Shown here: positions 22,603 through 31,700 of the stretch, piece by piece
Numbering within the stretch: position 1 is the first letter of the stretch
How the letters are laid out: each line of letters opens with the position of its first letter
Translations under genes and position numbers: made by a program
Notes under the pieces: generated by a model
Database searches by the model: none
Told to the model about the DNA's origin: nothing
The model's input: only the letters and a program-made list of their open reading frames with translations
DNA from: Aquilaria yunnanensis
Lineage: Eukaryota > Streptophyta > Magnoliopsida > Malvales > Thymelaeaceae
Assembly (NCBI GenBank): GCA_039654915.1
Contig: CM077597.1
Coordinates: 42,444,001 to 42,508,000, forward strand
Direction of reading: 5' to 3'
DNA length: 64,000 nucleotides

Positions 22603-24412
22603 TTTGGCGCCGTCTGTGGGAACTCGCTCTGAGATCGCCGTCGTTGAGACTCGGCGTCCTAAGGACAAGGGGCTCCCGAAGTCCCCGTCCGCGCCTGAGC
22701 TACAACCGGCTGCTGAGCAAACACTCCCAGGGACTTCTGCGCCTGAGGAAGACCGCCTTCTGGTAATCACCATGAGCTTCTTGTGGGACTTTCAGCGTTC
22801 GGTCGTGTCTGAAATGACCCAGCAGATCGACCGAAGGTGGGCACAGCAAGCACAGGCCCAGAGACCCCCCTCACCGACACGCCCTCGGGAGAAAAGCCCT
22901 AAGTCTACACATCGCAGTTCGGGGAGTGGAGACCCTCGCGAAGAATCATCCACAGAAGAAATAGCCCTCGGGAAACGGCCTGTGGGACAAACCGGGTCCA
23001 AGCGACTGTGAGTCTCACAGCGAAGCAGTTCGTCGCCCGAGGCGAGGTCCTTGTCCCCTCAGCGCCGAACTCGCCCCCCGAAGAGGCGCCGACGATCTCC
23101 ATTCCCTGAAGAAGGCCCTAGCGCCACAGTGCTGATGGAGAGGATACTAGCACAGCTGGACAGAGTGGAAAAACAAGTGGCCGGAAAACCCGTTTGGGCC
23201 AGACTCTCGGGAACATGCTGCGAAGATGACTCGCCATTTATTCAGGCCGTTGTTGAGGCAGCCATGCCAGGTGACTTCAGAGTACCTCGGTTGGAGATTT
23301 ATGATGGCCGAACTGATCCACAGGCCCATCTGACGAAGTACAGACGCAACATGATAATCCACGGTGCTGACGACGCTACCATGTGCAAGTGCTTCGAAGT
23401 CACCCTTACAGGGCCAGCCACGGCGTGGTACAATTCCTTGCCTTCAGGAACCATCACTGAGTTCCAGGAGTTGTCCACAGCCTTCACCCAGCAGTTCATT
23501 GGGAGCCAACCTACAGCAAAGATGCCTGTGCAGATGTTCGACATAGAGCAGAGGAATGGAGAAACCATCCCAGACTATGTCGAAAGATTCAACAGGGAAG
23601 CTCTGAGCGTCCCAGACTTCAGGCCCGAAATCCGCATTTTTGCCATGACACGAGGCCTTCGGCGAGACTCACAGCTGTTCTACGAGTTCTCAAAGGACCC
23701 CCCGGAGACCCTCGGAGAATTTTACAGAAGAGCAGAACAGCACATGACCGCCGAAGAACTAAGAATGGCTGGGCCGAAGTCTGATCACCACCGCGCCGAA
23801 GAGTCCAGTCAACAAGCTCGGCATCCTACCGAACACGCAGGACGACCTCGGAGGATGCGAGGAAGGAAACCTCAAAGTTTCACACCATTGAGCACTTCAC
23901 GGACCAACGTTCTCATGGCGCTGGAAAGGCAAGGGACGCAGATTCGGCGACCAAGAGCCATGACCACCGATAACAAAAAGAATGCCAAAAAGTTCTGCCA
24001 GTTTCATCGCGACCACAGTCATGACACCGAAGATTGCTTCCAGCTGAAGAAGTACATAGAGTCGCTGATAAAACAGGGCCAACTTCAGAAATACCTGAGG
24101 ATGCCATCCCCGAAAGGCAGAAAAATGGAGGAAGAAAGGGCCGAAGATGGGGACTATGACTCCGATAGGCGGAGAAATAGAAGTCCAAAAAAGCGCCCTC
24201 CACCTCCAGCAGGGGTTATCCAAAAGCATCACCACGGGGCTCCCATCCTCGGAAAGAAAGCGGAAAGCCAAAGAAATTGCAGTCATGGAGTATCAAAGTC
24301 CATCAAAGAAGCTGGCTCGCAAAGATGGCTCCACCGTTGTCTTCCCCCACGACGATCCGCTACTGATTATGGCGAGAGTAGGGAACTGGGACGTCAAAAG
24401 AGTGTTGCTTGA
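22571..24412 (+). pseudogene. B gag (one internal stop)
   Basis: Gag forms the capsid-like particle. The frame is open from an ATG at 22571, inside the LTR, through the primer site to a TGA at 23009-23011. It resumes in the same frame to 24412. A later ATG at 22769 is an alternative start. The capsid domain spans about 23270-23760 (LEIYDGRTDP, ATAWYNSL, FTQQFI), followed by an acidic/basic linker. A zinc-knuckle-like block (FCQFHRDHSHDTEDC) is at about 23993-24037. From about 24240 the homologous reading moves to the frame of the protease (+1), so a frameshift, mutational or programmed, separates gag from pol. The tail up to 24412 is probably out of frame. Confidence 0.85.
22605..22622 (+). 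other. Primer binding site of B
   Basis: TGGCGCCGTCTGTGGGAA starts two bases after the LTR. The first nine bases match the complement of the 3' end of plant tRNA-Asp (ending GGCGCCA). The match beyond that is weak, so the tRNA identity is tentative. Confidence 0.7.
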
Positions 24413-25133
24413 TGATGGCTCAAATGCAGACGTCCTATTCTCGCACTTGCTGCCGAGCTTGGGCATCTCCAGCAGCGAACTGAAGCCTGTCACCTCGCCC
24501 ACTTTTGGGGTTGGAGCATTCGAACTCCCCGTCCTCGGATGGATCGACCTCCCGCTGATGATGAAAGGGACTTCGGTGAACGGAGCAGTTGAGTTGTACG
24601 CCTCCACAATGGCGAGATTCATCGTCATGAACGTCCCGTCCTTGTACAACGCCATCCTTGGAAGGCAGGCAATGGGGAATCTGCATATTCGCCCTGATGT
24701 GAAGTACTTGACTGTCACATTCGCCACCAAGGATGGAGATGCAGAGGTCTTCATAGACCAAGCCGAGGTACGAAAGGTGTTTATAAAAGCACGAAAAGCT
24801 CCGACAAGCAACCTCGCGCAAACGATGGAGGCAAGGGCACCAGAAAAAGGCAAAGAAGAAGATCTCGCCAAAACAGAAATGGAAGCAATAGAGCTTGTCC
24901 CAAGTCAATCTACCCGAATAGGGAAGAGCTTGGCCGAAGGTGACAAGGAAAATCTTGTATCCTTTCTGCTGGAAAATAAAGATCTGTTAGCCTACTCGCC
25001 AAAAGATATGCCAGGGGTGAACCCTGGCATAATACAGCACAGCCTCAAAGTAAGTCCGGAAGCAAGGCCTGTCCGGCAAAAGAAACGAAGCATCTTAGCC
25101 CACAAAAGCAACTTTGTCAAAACTGAAGTCTAG
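24240..25133 (+). CDS. B protease segment of pol
   Basis: Aspartic protease of the retrotransposon. The frame carries ERKRKAKEIAVMEYQSP, then FPHDDPLLIMARVGN and the catalytic loop LLDDGSNADVLF at about 24405-24440. DDGS is the form also seen in H (near 5381). The fold continues through YNAILGRQAMG to the linker into RT (MPGVNPGIIQHSL). A TAG at 25131-25133 interrupts the frame before RT; RT continues in the same frame. The start is approximate because no ATG is needed if it is made as a Gag-Pol fusion. Confidence 0.85.
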   Translation, partial: LPSSERKRKAKEIAVMEYQSPSKKLARKDGSTVVFPHDDPLLIMARVGNWDVKRVLLDDGSNADVLFSHLLPSLGISSSELKPVTSPTFGVGAFELPVLGWIDLPLMMKGTSVNGAVELYASTMARFIVMNVPSLYNAILGRQAMGNLHIRPDVKYLTVTFATKDGDAEVFIDQAEVRKVFIKARKAPTSNLAQTMEARAPEKGKEEDLAKTEMEAIELVPSQSTRIGKSLAEGDKENLVSFLLENKDLLAYSPKDMPGVNPGIIQHSLKVSPEARPVRQKKRSILAHKSNFVKTEV

Positions 25134-26768
25134 CGTCTCCTAGATGCTGAGGTTATCAGGGAGGTCAAGTACCCCGAATGGTTAAGCAACGTGGTCATCG
25201 CCACAAAAGAAGGTAGCAGCAAACTCCGGATGTGCATCGACTTCAGAAACTTGAACGATGCTTGCCCGAAAGACTCATACCCTATGCCGCCAATAGATCA
25301 ACTGGTAGATTCAACTACTGAATATGGGCTCCTAAGTTTCCTAGACGCCTTCAGTGGCTACCATCAGATAAGGATGGACCCCGAAGATGAAGAGAAGACT
25401 GCCTTCATCACCAAGGGAGGAACATACTGCTATATCAGGATGCCATTCGGGCTCAAAAATGCAGGAGCCACCTACCAGAGGCTGATGAACAAGGTCTTCA
25501 AAGACCAAATGGGGAAAAACATGGAGGTGTATGTTGATGATATGATAGTCAAGAGCAAGCTGCCTGGCTACCACGTTGCAGATTTAGAGGAAACCTTCCA
25601 AAAGCTCAGAGCCTTCGGGATCCGCCTTAATCCTGAAAAGTGCATCTCCGGGGTGACCTCGGGAAAATTCCTTGGGTACATGGTATCCGAAAGAGGCATC
25701 GACGCTAACACCGAGAAGATTAAGGCTCTGCTTGAGTTCCAAACTCCTGCCACAGTCAAAGATGTGCAGAGACTCACTGGAAGAATAACCTCTCTGAGCA
25801 GGTTTATTTCCAGGTACGGAGATAGGTGTAGACCTTTCTTCAAAGTCCTCACAAAGGCAACAAAAATGGAAGGCGACCTCGGAAGAAATGATCATCCTTG
25901 GGATGAAGATTGCCAAAAGGCCTGGGAAGAACTCAAAGTCTACCTAGCCAGCCTGCCGACTCTGCGACAACCTCGGGAGGGAAAGCCCCTCGTACTGTAC
26001 CTCACCGTCACAGAAAAAGCTGTGAGCTCGGTCCTCGTGAAAGAAGAAGGGTCAAAGCAATGGCCGGTCTACTATGTCAGCAAGTCCCTGCATGGCGCCG
26101 AAGTCAAGTACCCTTTGCTTCATAAAGCTATAATATATGCCTTGGTGCTTGCAGGGAGAAGGCTGCGACCATACTTTCAGGCTCACCCCATCATCGTCCG
26201 ATGTAGTCTGCCGCTACGGGATGTCATGAAAAGAGTTGATCATTCAGGAAGGTTCTCCAAGTGGTGCATAGAGCTGGGCGAACACGAAATCACGTATGAG
26301 CCTCGGAAGGCCATAAAAGCTCAAGCACTGGCAGATTTTATCGCCGAAATACCCACCACTGAGGAGAGCCACTCGGATCCAAAAGAGGGTGAGCCAGAAT
26401 GGACCTTGCACGTAGACGGAGCCTCGGGGTCCGAACACCAGGGAGCTGGAGTAATCATCAGGGGCCCCGAAGGCCTGGAGGTAATGAAGGCTATCAAGTT
26501 CAGCTTCAACGTCACCAACAATGTAGCTGAGTATGAAGCCCTCATAGCGGGATTGCGCTTGGCCAGAAATATTGGCGTGAGAAACTTAAAGGCTCACAGC
26601 GATTCCCAGCTGGTAGTTCGGCAGACGGCAAGAGATTATGGGGCGAAGGACCCAATCTTGGCAAAATATCATGAGCTAGTAGCAAAGCTCATCCGAGAGT
26701 TAGACGCCGTACGGATCGAAAATGTACCTCGGCGGAATAACACTGAGGCAGATTGCTTGGCGAAGTAA
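25134..26768 (+). CDS. B reverse transcriptase, RNase H and second RNase H
   Basis: RT copies element RNA into DNA. After the TAG the frame reads LLDAEVIREVKYPEWLSNVV, then LRMCIDFRNLN, LDAFSGYHQIRM, IRMPFGLKNAGATYQRLM and YVDD (25530-25541). The connecting RNase H lies at about 25975-26340 (YYVSKSLHGAE). A second RNase H follows at about 26395-26765 (EWTLHVDGASGS, NNVAEYEALIAGL, SDSQLVV). This added domain is known from the Tat lineage, where the first one is thought to be degenerate. The frame ends at a TAA (26766-26768) after ADCLAK; integrase continues in the same frame, so this is a nonsense change. Confidence 0.92.
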   Translation, partial: RLLDAEVIREVKYPEWLSNVVIATKEGSSKLRMCIDFRNLNDACPKDSYPMPPIDQLVDSTTEYGLLSFLDAFSGYHQIRMDPEDEEKTAFITKGGTYCYIRMPFGLKNAGATYQRLMNKVFKDQMGKNMEVYVDDMIVKSKLPGYHVADLEETFQKLRAFGIRLNPEKCISGVTSGKFLGYMVSERGIDANTEKIKALLEFQTPATVKDVQRLTGRITSLSRFISRYGDRCRPFFKVLTKATKMEGDLGRNDHPWDEDCQKAWEELKVYLASLPTLRQPREGKPLVLYLTVTEKAVSSVLVKEEGSKQWPVYYVSKSLHGAEVKYPLLHKAIIYALVLAGRRLRPYFQAHPIIVRCSLPLRDVMKRVDHSGRFSKWCIELGEHEITYEPRKAIKAQALADFIAEIPTTEESHSDPKEGEPEWTLHVDGASGSEHQGAGVIIRGPEGLEVMKAIKFSFNVTNNVAEYEALIAGLRLARNIGVRNLKAHSDSQLVVRQTARDYGAKDPILAKYHELVAKLIRELDAVRIENVPRRNNTEADCLAK

Positions 26769-27764
26769 AAAACATATACCGAGGTGCTAGACCATCCGAG
26801 CATCTCAGTGCTGAGCATGATGACCTCGGGAACAGGGTGGAAAGACCCAATAAAAAGATACCTCGCAGAGAATTTGCTCCCCGAAGACCCCGGCGATGCT
26901 GCAAGACTGCGAAGACGCTCCGGAAGATTCTTCCTGATTGGCGAAGAGTTATATCGGCAGGGATATGCGAATCTGCTGCAAAGGTGTGTGGATGAAAAGG
27001 ATACTAAAATGGTCCTTGAAGAAGTTCACGAAGGCATGTGTGGTTCACACATTGGAACTGATGCCCTGGCAGCAGTGATACTCCGCCAAGGATACTTCTG
27101 GCCTACCATGAGAAAGGACGCAAGACAGTTCATCCGGAAATGTGGTAGCTGCCAGAGACACGCAAAAATCCAGAGGACACCCTCGGAAATGGTAACTTTG
27201 GCAGACTATCCTTGGCCCTTCGCAGTCTGGGGTATAGACCTTGTTGGGCCACTCCCCACAGCACCCGGAGGCGTGAAATTCTGCGTGGTAGCAGTGGACT
27301 ATTTCTCAAAGTGGGTGGAGGCAGAACCACTAGCAACTATCTCGGCAAAAGAAGTACAGAAGTTCCTATGGAAGAACATCGTATGCAGATTTGGCATACC
27401 GAGGGTAGTAGTAGCTGATAATGGATCCCAGTTCACAGACAAAGGTTTCCAAGAATTCATCAGCGACCTCGGAATAAAGATGCACTTCGCCCCAGTAGCT
27501 CACCCCCAAAGCAACGGGCAGGTGGAAGTATCGAACAGGACCATAAAAGATGGCCTGAAAAAGAGACTAGGGGAAGCCAAGGGGAAATGGCCAGGAGAAC
27601 TCCAAAGTGTATTATCGAGCTACCGAACGACGCCCCGAAGAGCCACAGGGGAGACTCCTTTCTCACTCATCTTCGGAACAGAGGCCATTATCCCAATAGA
27701 GGTAGTTCAATCTTCAGTACGGGTGCAAGTATTTGATGAAGGTGGTAATGACCTCGGCGCCTAA
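26769..27764 (+). CDS. B integrase
   Basis: Integrase joins element DNA to the genome. In the frame numbered from ATG 26784, the zinc-binding HHCC is H82, H89, C120, C123. The catalytic triad is D152 (WGIDLV), D212 (VVADNGSQF) and E248 (NGQVEVSNR), with 35 residues between the last two, the canonical DD35E spacing. All key residues are intact. The frame breaks at the TAA 27762-27764: homologous residues continue in another frame from about 27768 (LRTNLDLVAEHREIAEL), which implies a small indel (2 extra bases or 1 missing). Confidence 0.93.
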   Translation, partial: KTYTEVLDHPSISVLSMMTSGTGWKDPIKRYLAENLLPEDPGDAARLRRRSGRFFLIGEELYRQGYANLLQRCVDEKDTKMVLEEVHEGMCGSHIGTDALAAVILRQGYFWPTMRKDARQFIRKCGSCQRHAKIQRTPSEMVTLADYPWPFAVWGIDLVGPLPTAPGGVKFCVVAVDYFSKWVEAEPLATISAKEVQKFLWKNIVCRFGIPRVVVADNGSQFTDKGFQEFISDLGIKMHFAPVAHPQSNGQVEVSNRTIKDGLKKRLGEAKGKWPGELQSVLSSYRTTPRRATGETPFSLIFGTEAIIPIEVVQSSVRVQVFDEGGNDLGA

Positions 27765-27767
27765 GAA

Positions 27768-28075
27768 CCAATCTCGATCTTGTGGCCGAACACAGAGAGA
27801 TAGCCGAGCTGAGAAGAAAAGCTTTTCAGCAAAGAGTGGCCACGGCTGTAAACTTACGGGCCAGGCCAAAAGAAATCAAGAAGGGAGACCTCGTTCTCCG
27901 AAAGGCCGACTTCGCACCCCGAAGGCCATCCCATGGTGTACTTCGCGCAAACTGGGAAGGACCTTATCTGGTTCTCGCCAAAGTACGAAAGGGCGTGTAC
28001 AAGCTTGGTGACGCCGAAGGCGTAGAATTAAAGAACACTTGGCACTCAGACGCCTTGAAAAAATTCTACGCTTAA
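27768..28075 (+). CDS. B integrase C-terminal tail (shifted frame)
   Basis: Continuation of integrase after the indel near 27763. It reads HREIAELRRKAFQ, then KKGDLVLRKADFAPRR, YLVLAKVRKGVYKL and ends NTWHSDALKKFY at a TAA. This is the usual SH3-like C-terminal part of Gypsy integrases (the GDLVL and W..DXLKKFY pattern). I see no chromodomain, in keeping with a non-chromovirus Tat element. Confidence 0.85.
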
Positions 28076-28190
28076 GGTTGAGCGGAGGAGTTATGTTATA
28101 CAGAATGGCCTTGAGAAAAATTCTTAAGTGTACAGAAATTGTGCAAAACAGGATTCCGCAAAGATGCTCGCCATGATAAAGTGTAGATAT

Positions 28191-28600
28191 GTCTTTCCGA
28201 AGTCCCTTGAGCCATCTCGCTCGGGAAAGATGGAAAACAAAAATCTCGCAGAAGTACTCGCCATAGTCAGCGCAGAGATAATTTTCCGAACTCCCTTGAG
28301 CGAACATGCTCGGGAAAATGGGAAGTGAAAAATCTCGTGAAAGGTTTTCCGAAGTCCCTTGAGCAAACATGCTCGGGACAACTGGAAAAACAAAAAATTT
28401 GACTGAAGGTTTTCCGAAGTCCCTTGAGCAATCATGTTCGGGGTAAATTGGAAATGCAAAAGCCTGCAAAAAGACTTAGTCAAATTTTTTCAGGCCTTCC
28501 AGAAAGTCTTTCGAGCAAGCGCACTCGGGACAAAGGAAGGTAAAAAAATTTCTTTAATCGCAGGTTTTCCGAAGTCTCTTGAGCGAACGTGTTCGGGACA
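28191..28600. repeat. Six-copy hairpin array between pol and antisense gene
   Basis: A unit reading TTTTCCGAAGTCCCTTGAGC and ending near GCTCGGGA occurs at about 28194, 28282, 28346, 28411, 28498 and 28566, spaced 63-89 bp apart. Each unit folds: TCCC and GAGC pair with GCTC and GGGA around a 6-base loop. The copies differ, yet several changes keep pairing as G-T wobbles (GAGC with GTTC in copies 4 and 6), and copy 5 re-pairs as CGAG/CTCG. The array lies in the convergent space between the pol stop (28075) and the antisense gene stop (28734). Confidence 0.75.
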
Positions 28601-28733
28601 ATGGAAATGAAGAAACTTGCAAGAAAAGACTTAGCCAAAAAATCTTCATTAAGAGCAAAGCTGCTTTACAGTAAAGAACTGCCCGAAGAAGGATTACAAA
28701 ATAGAAGGGAAGGAAAAGGGGCCCTAAAATAGC

Positions 28734-31156
28734 CTAAGGGTTCGCGGCGTCCCGAGAGCCACTCGTTTGCCCGCCCTTTTCCACCACCTTCGGCGCTGGA
28801 ATTGAAGGAGGAAGTTTCAGATGTTCGACCTTGGACCATTTCCACCGAGGTCCCCCAGGAATGTTTAGACCCTCTAGAAAAGAGAGGTCCAGATCTGGGA
28901 ACCTCTGGAGAACCTGGTGCCGAGCAAGGCAGAAGCCGTCCTGGAACGCGACCTTGCTCATCTGATCAGACTTGTTCTTCTCAAGCTCGAGGTCGTCAAG
29001 CTCGTCCTTCAGGTCCGCGATCTCCTCTTCCAGCGCCTTTATCTGCTCCTCCCCCTTCGGCTCCTTCTTCAACGACTCGACCTCGGCCCGGAGAGCGTTA
29101 TTCTCACTCGTCAACGACACTATACGGCTGTCAGAACCAGCCTTGTGCTGGAGAAGATCTTCGTTGGCGGCGAGCATCCCCTTTATTTGGTCACCGAGGT
29201 CAGCGATCTTCCTGGATGAGTCCTTTTGAAGTTCTTCTTTTTCCTTTCGGAACTCCTCCCGAAGGGCAGCTACTTCTTTCTCAGCAGCCTCTTTCAGCTG
29301 CTGGTTTTTGGTGACCGACTCCGCGAGTGCGGTCCTCGTCTCATTCATGGTTTGAGTGGCCGAAGTTCGAAAAGCAACCTCCCTGGCCACCCGAACTCGG
29401 AGGAAGGCGGTGTACCCCATCAGCTGCAAAAAGATTAAACGCAAGGTCAGTAAGAGCCAAACACTTAGGAAAAAATTGAAGGGAATGAGCTGTGAAGGAT
29501 ATACCTGAGCAGCGTGCTCGGTGATCCTTGCGGCGAGGGTGTTATCGCTCGGATGGGCCGCCGCTATAGCCTTGAAGGAGGCCTCGGTGAGCACCCCCCT
29601 CGTAATTTCCTTAGCCATTTAAGGAACGTCCTCGGAGTACATATTCATGTCCTCCGTGAACGTCCAGAAAGGCTCCTTGGGTATCTTCCCTTGCGGGATT
29701 TTGGCATCCCGAAGAGCTCGTTTCCGAGCATGTTCGGCCACCCAGCCAGGGGTAGTCAACTCCCCTGCATGGTAAAAATGAGAAGGAGATTAAAGACAAA
29801 GAAGCCAATCCAGAAAAAACAAAGGAAGTACACTTTGTCTGGAAACAAACCTGGCGGAACCTCGACAACAACGTCCTCGGAGTACCCGGCCTCCTCGGTC
29901 GAAATGCCCTTGCCCTTCCGCTTGCGCCACTCCTCGGCAGAAGGTACTTCTACCACTACATCAAGGAGGGCCTGTGACGCGGTAGGACTCTGAGGAGGGA
30001 CGTCGGTTGAAGGGACCTCGGAAGCAGCAGCCTCAGATGCCGGAATTTCGGCTGTCCCAGGCTCCTCGGCGGTCTCCTCGGGAATTTCTTCTAGTGGAAC
30101 CTGGGCAGCTCTCTTTGCCCGTTTCCTCGAAGGCCCCGCGCCAGTAGACTTCCACCTTCGGGAAGACGCCTTGTTCGTCTGATCGCCCTTCTCCACTTGG
30201 CCGGTGAAAAGGGACTTGTAATAGGCGGCAGTCGCGTCGCCCATCTCTGAAAAAGGAGAGAAACATCAGCGTAAGTCCGAGGAAAAAAGCAGTAAAGGAG
30301 TAGAAGATAACTCACTTTCGGCAAGCGCTTCGAAAGAAATTTCCTCCTTAAGAAGCTTGACCAACCAGGAATCCTTCCCGGCGATGGCAGGAGCTGGCAT
30401 GTCGAGGTCAGTCTCGTGCTCCTTTAACACCTTTAGCTCCCGAAGGACCTCTTCGGTCATCAACCTCCAGTTGATTGGAAAAGGGTAAAGGGCGCGCGGA
30501 ACGACCTCGGGATCCCAGTCAGAGACAGCCCGAATGCGGGCGTCGAAATCTGCGAACAAGGGAGCTAACTCTGGGGTCAGCAGCATCCTCGGATCAGCAA
30601 CGTCCACATCTAGTGTTCCCTGAGCCCATTTGGTCGGAACGTACGACCAGGCCTCGTCCATCTTCATGAAGAAAAACTTCTGTTGCCACCCCCACCAGCT
30701 ATCTTTAGTGGCGAAGGTGAACATGAATTTCTTGCTCCCGGATCCCCGAGGTAGCATGAAATAGAATCCAGCCTTCGGGACCACAGAGAGCTTGTAATAC
30801 TGCATAAAGATTCTGAAATTGGGTTCTATCCCGAAGACGCCACAGATGCAGAGGTAGGCGTTAAAATAGCAGAACGAGTTCGGGGGAAGCTGGTTCACAG
30901 CAATGCCATGAAATTTGCAGAACTCACACACCATCTTCGGGGGAGGATACCGAAGACCGGCCTTCAGCTGGGCTCGGAAGACGGTAACCTCCTTACTGTG
31001 GTTTGAAAAAGCATAATGGCTAGAACGAGGCAGCCTAGTAATGGCGTAAGAAGGAAGAAAGAATTTTTTCTTCCACCTCTCTAACTTTTCAGGGGTGGTG
31101 CAACAAGGATGGGCTAAAAGAGGCTGCCAACTCTCAGGAATGGGCATTTTTGACAT
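28734..31156 (-). CDS. Antisense accessory gene of B, four exons, one nonsense codon
   Basis: Opposite-strand gene between pol and the 3' LTR. Predicted exons: 31156-30316, 30246-29851, 29764-29505, 29423-28734. All three introns (69, 86, 81 bp) start GT (GTGAGT, GTTTGT, GTATAT) and end AG (TTTTTCAG, CATGCAG, TTTGCAG). The join sums to 2187 bases, 729 codons with the stop, in frame throughout. A TAA at 29621-29619 in exon 3 stands where copy C has GAA. Exon 1 (about 280 residues) resembles the plant 'putative gypsy type transposon' family (PF04195-like: KAGLRYPPPKMVCEF, NSFCYFNAYLCICGV). Exon 2 is acidic, Ala/Pro-rich, with a basic PSRKRAKRA stretch that could be a nuclear signal. Exons 3-4 hold a long Glu/Lys coiled coil (about 29390-28980) and a proline-rich tail. 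Biochemical function is unknown. Confidence 0.85.
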
Positions 31157-31408
31157 GAAAACGAGTTTGAAAATGGAATAAAACAGTTTCCAGAGAAAAA
31201 CTCAAAAGAACACAGGGATCAAAGCGCTCTGAAAAACAAAAACCCACCGAAGGATTTGCCAAAATCTGAGGACGCCGTCATGAAAGCTGGCTGGAAAAAA
31301 GCTTTGATTAAGGTAGCTCCGCCACAGAAAGCAAGAAAGTGCAAGAACAAGGGCAAAGCAGAGAGAAGAGCAGAAGAAAAACCAAAACGAACTTATGATG
31401 GAGTGGGC

Positions 31409-31416
31409 TATTTATA
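31409..31416 (-). promoter_or_regulatory. TATA box of the antisense gene
   Basis: On the minus strand GGCTTATAAATAGCCCA lies about 250 bp before the ATG at 31156. Element C has the same box (61748-61755, plus strand) at the same distance from its ATG, 62007. The conserved distance and flanks support a dedicated promoter independent of the LTR. Confidence 0.75.
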
Positions 31417-31546
31417 AGCCAGAGGTGGGTAACCAAAACATCCTCATAAGTACCCTTTGAAGGTGAACCGTCGCCGTAACTACTCTCTGCACCTGAAAAG
31501 GCGCGCCCTCTGTAACCGACGCGACTCTCCTCCAATGGCAAAGCGC

Positions 31547-31630
31547 CACGTGTCAACCGCTGCGTGAAAATGGGGGACACGTCCTCCAAACGTCCCTTGC
31601 AAGCTGGGACACGTCTTCTGACATCCCTCC
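31547..31630 (-). promoter_or_regulatory. ACGT-core cluster upstream of the antisense gene TATA
   Basis: Within 80 bp and about 130-200 bp upstream of the TATA (minus-strand sense) there are CACGTG at 31547-31552, GACACGTC near 31573, AACGTCC near 31586 and GACACGTC near 31611. In C, GACGTGTCCC is kept (near 61580), while the CACGTG site reads CATGTG. ACGT cores are plant bZIP targets. The B LTR promoter carries the same CACGTGTC box. Confidence 0.55.
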
Positions 31631-31700
31631 AAAACTGGGACGCGCCGCTCAGACTAACACGCTTGGCCAAACAGACCTGCAGAAACAAAGAGCAGGCCAC

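Noticed and set aside
23897..24286. Minus-strand open frames of 96-197 codons over B gag and protease (23897-24908).
   Set aside because: Shadows of GC-rich gag-pol coding; no motif and no counterpart in H.
26766..26768. TAA between the second RNase H and integrase of B as a programmed readthrough stop.
   Set aside because: No known Gypsy element needs readthrough there and no stimulatory structure is evident; a simple nonsense change is more likely.
28191..28600. CRISPR-like reading of the six regularly spaced repeats.
   Set aside because: Eukaryotic retrotransposon context, units diverged, spacing uneven and spacers A-rich and non-unique; no cas genes.
28802..29438. Plus-strand open frames over the antisense gene of B (for example 28802-29314).
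   Set aside because: They are mirror frames of the coiled-coil exon, whose low-complexity codons leave the opposite strand open. No element protein similarity is visible.
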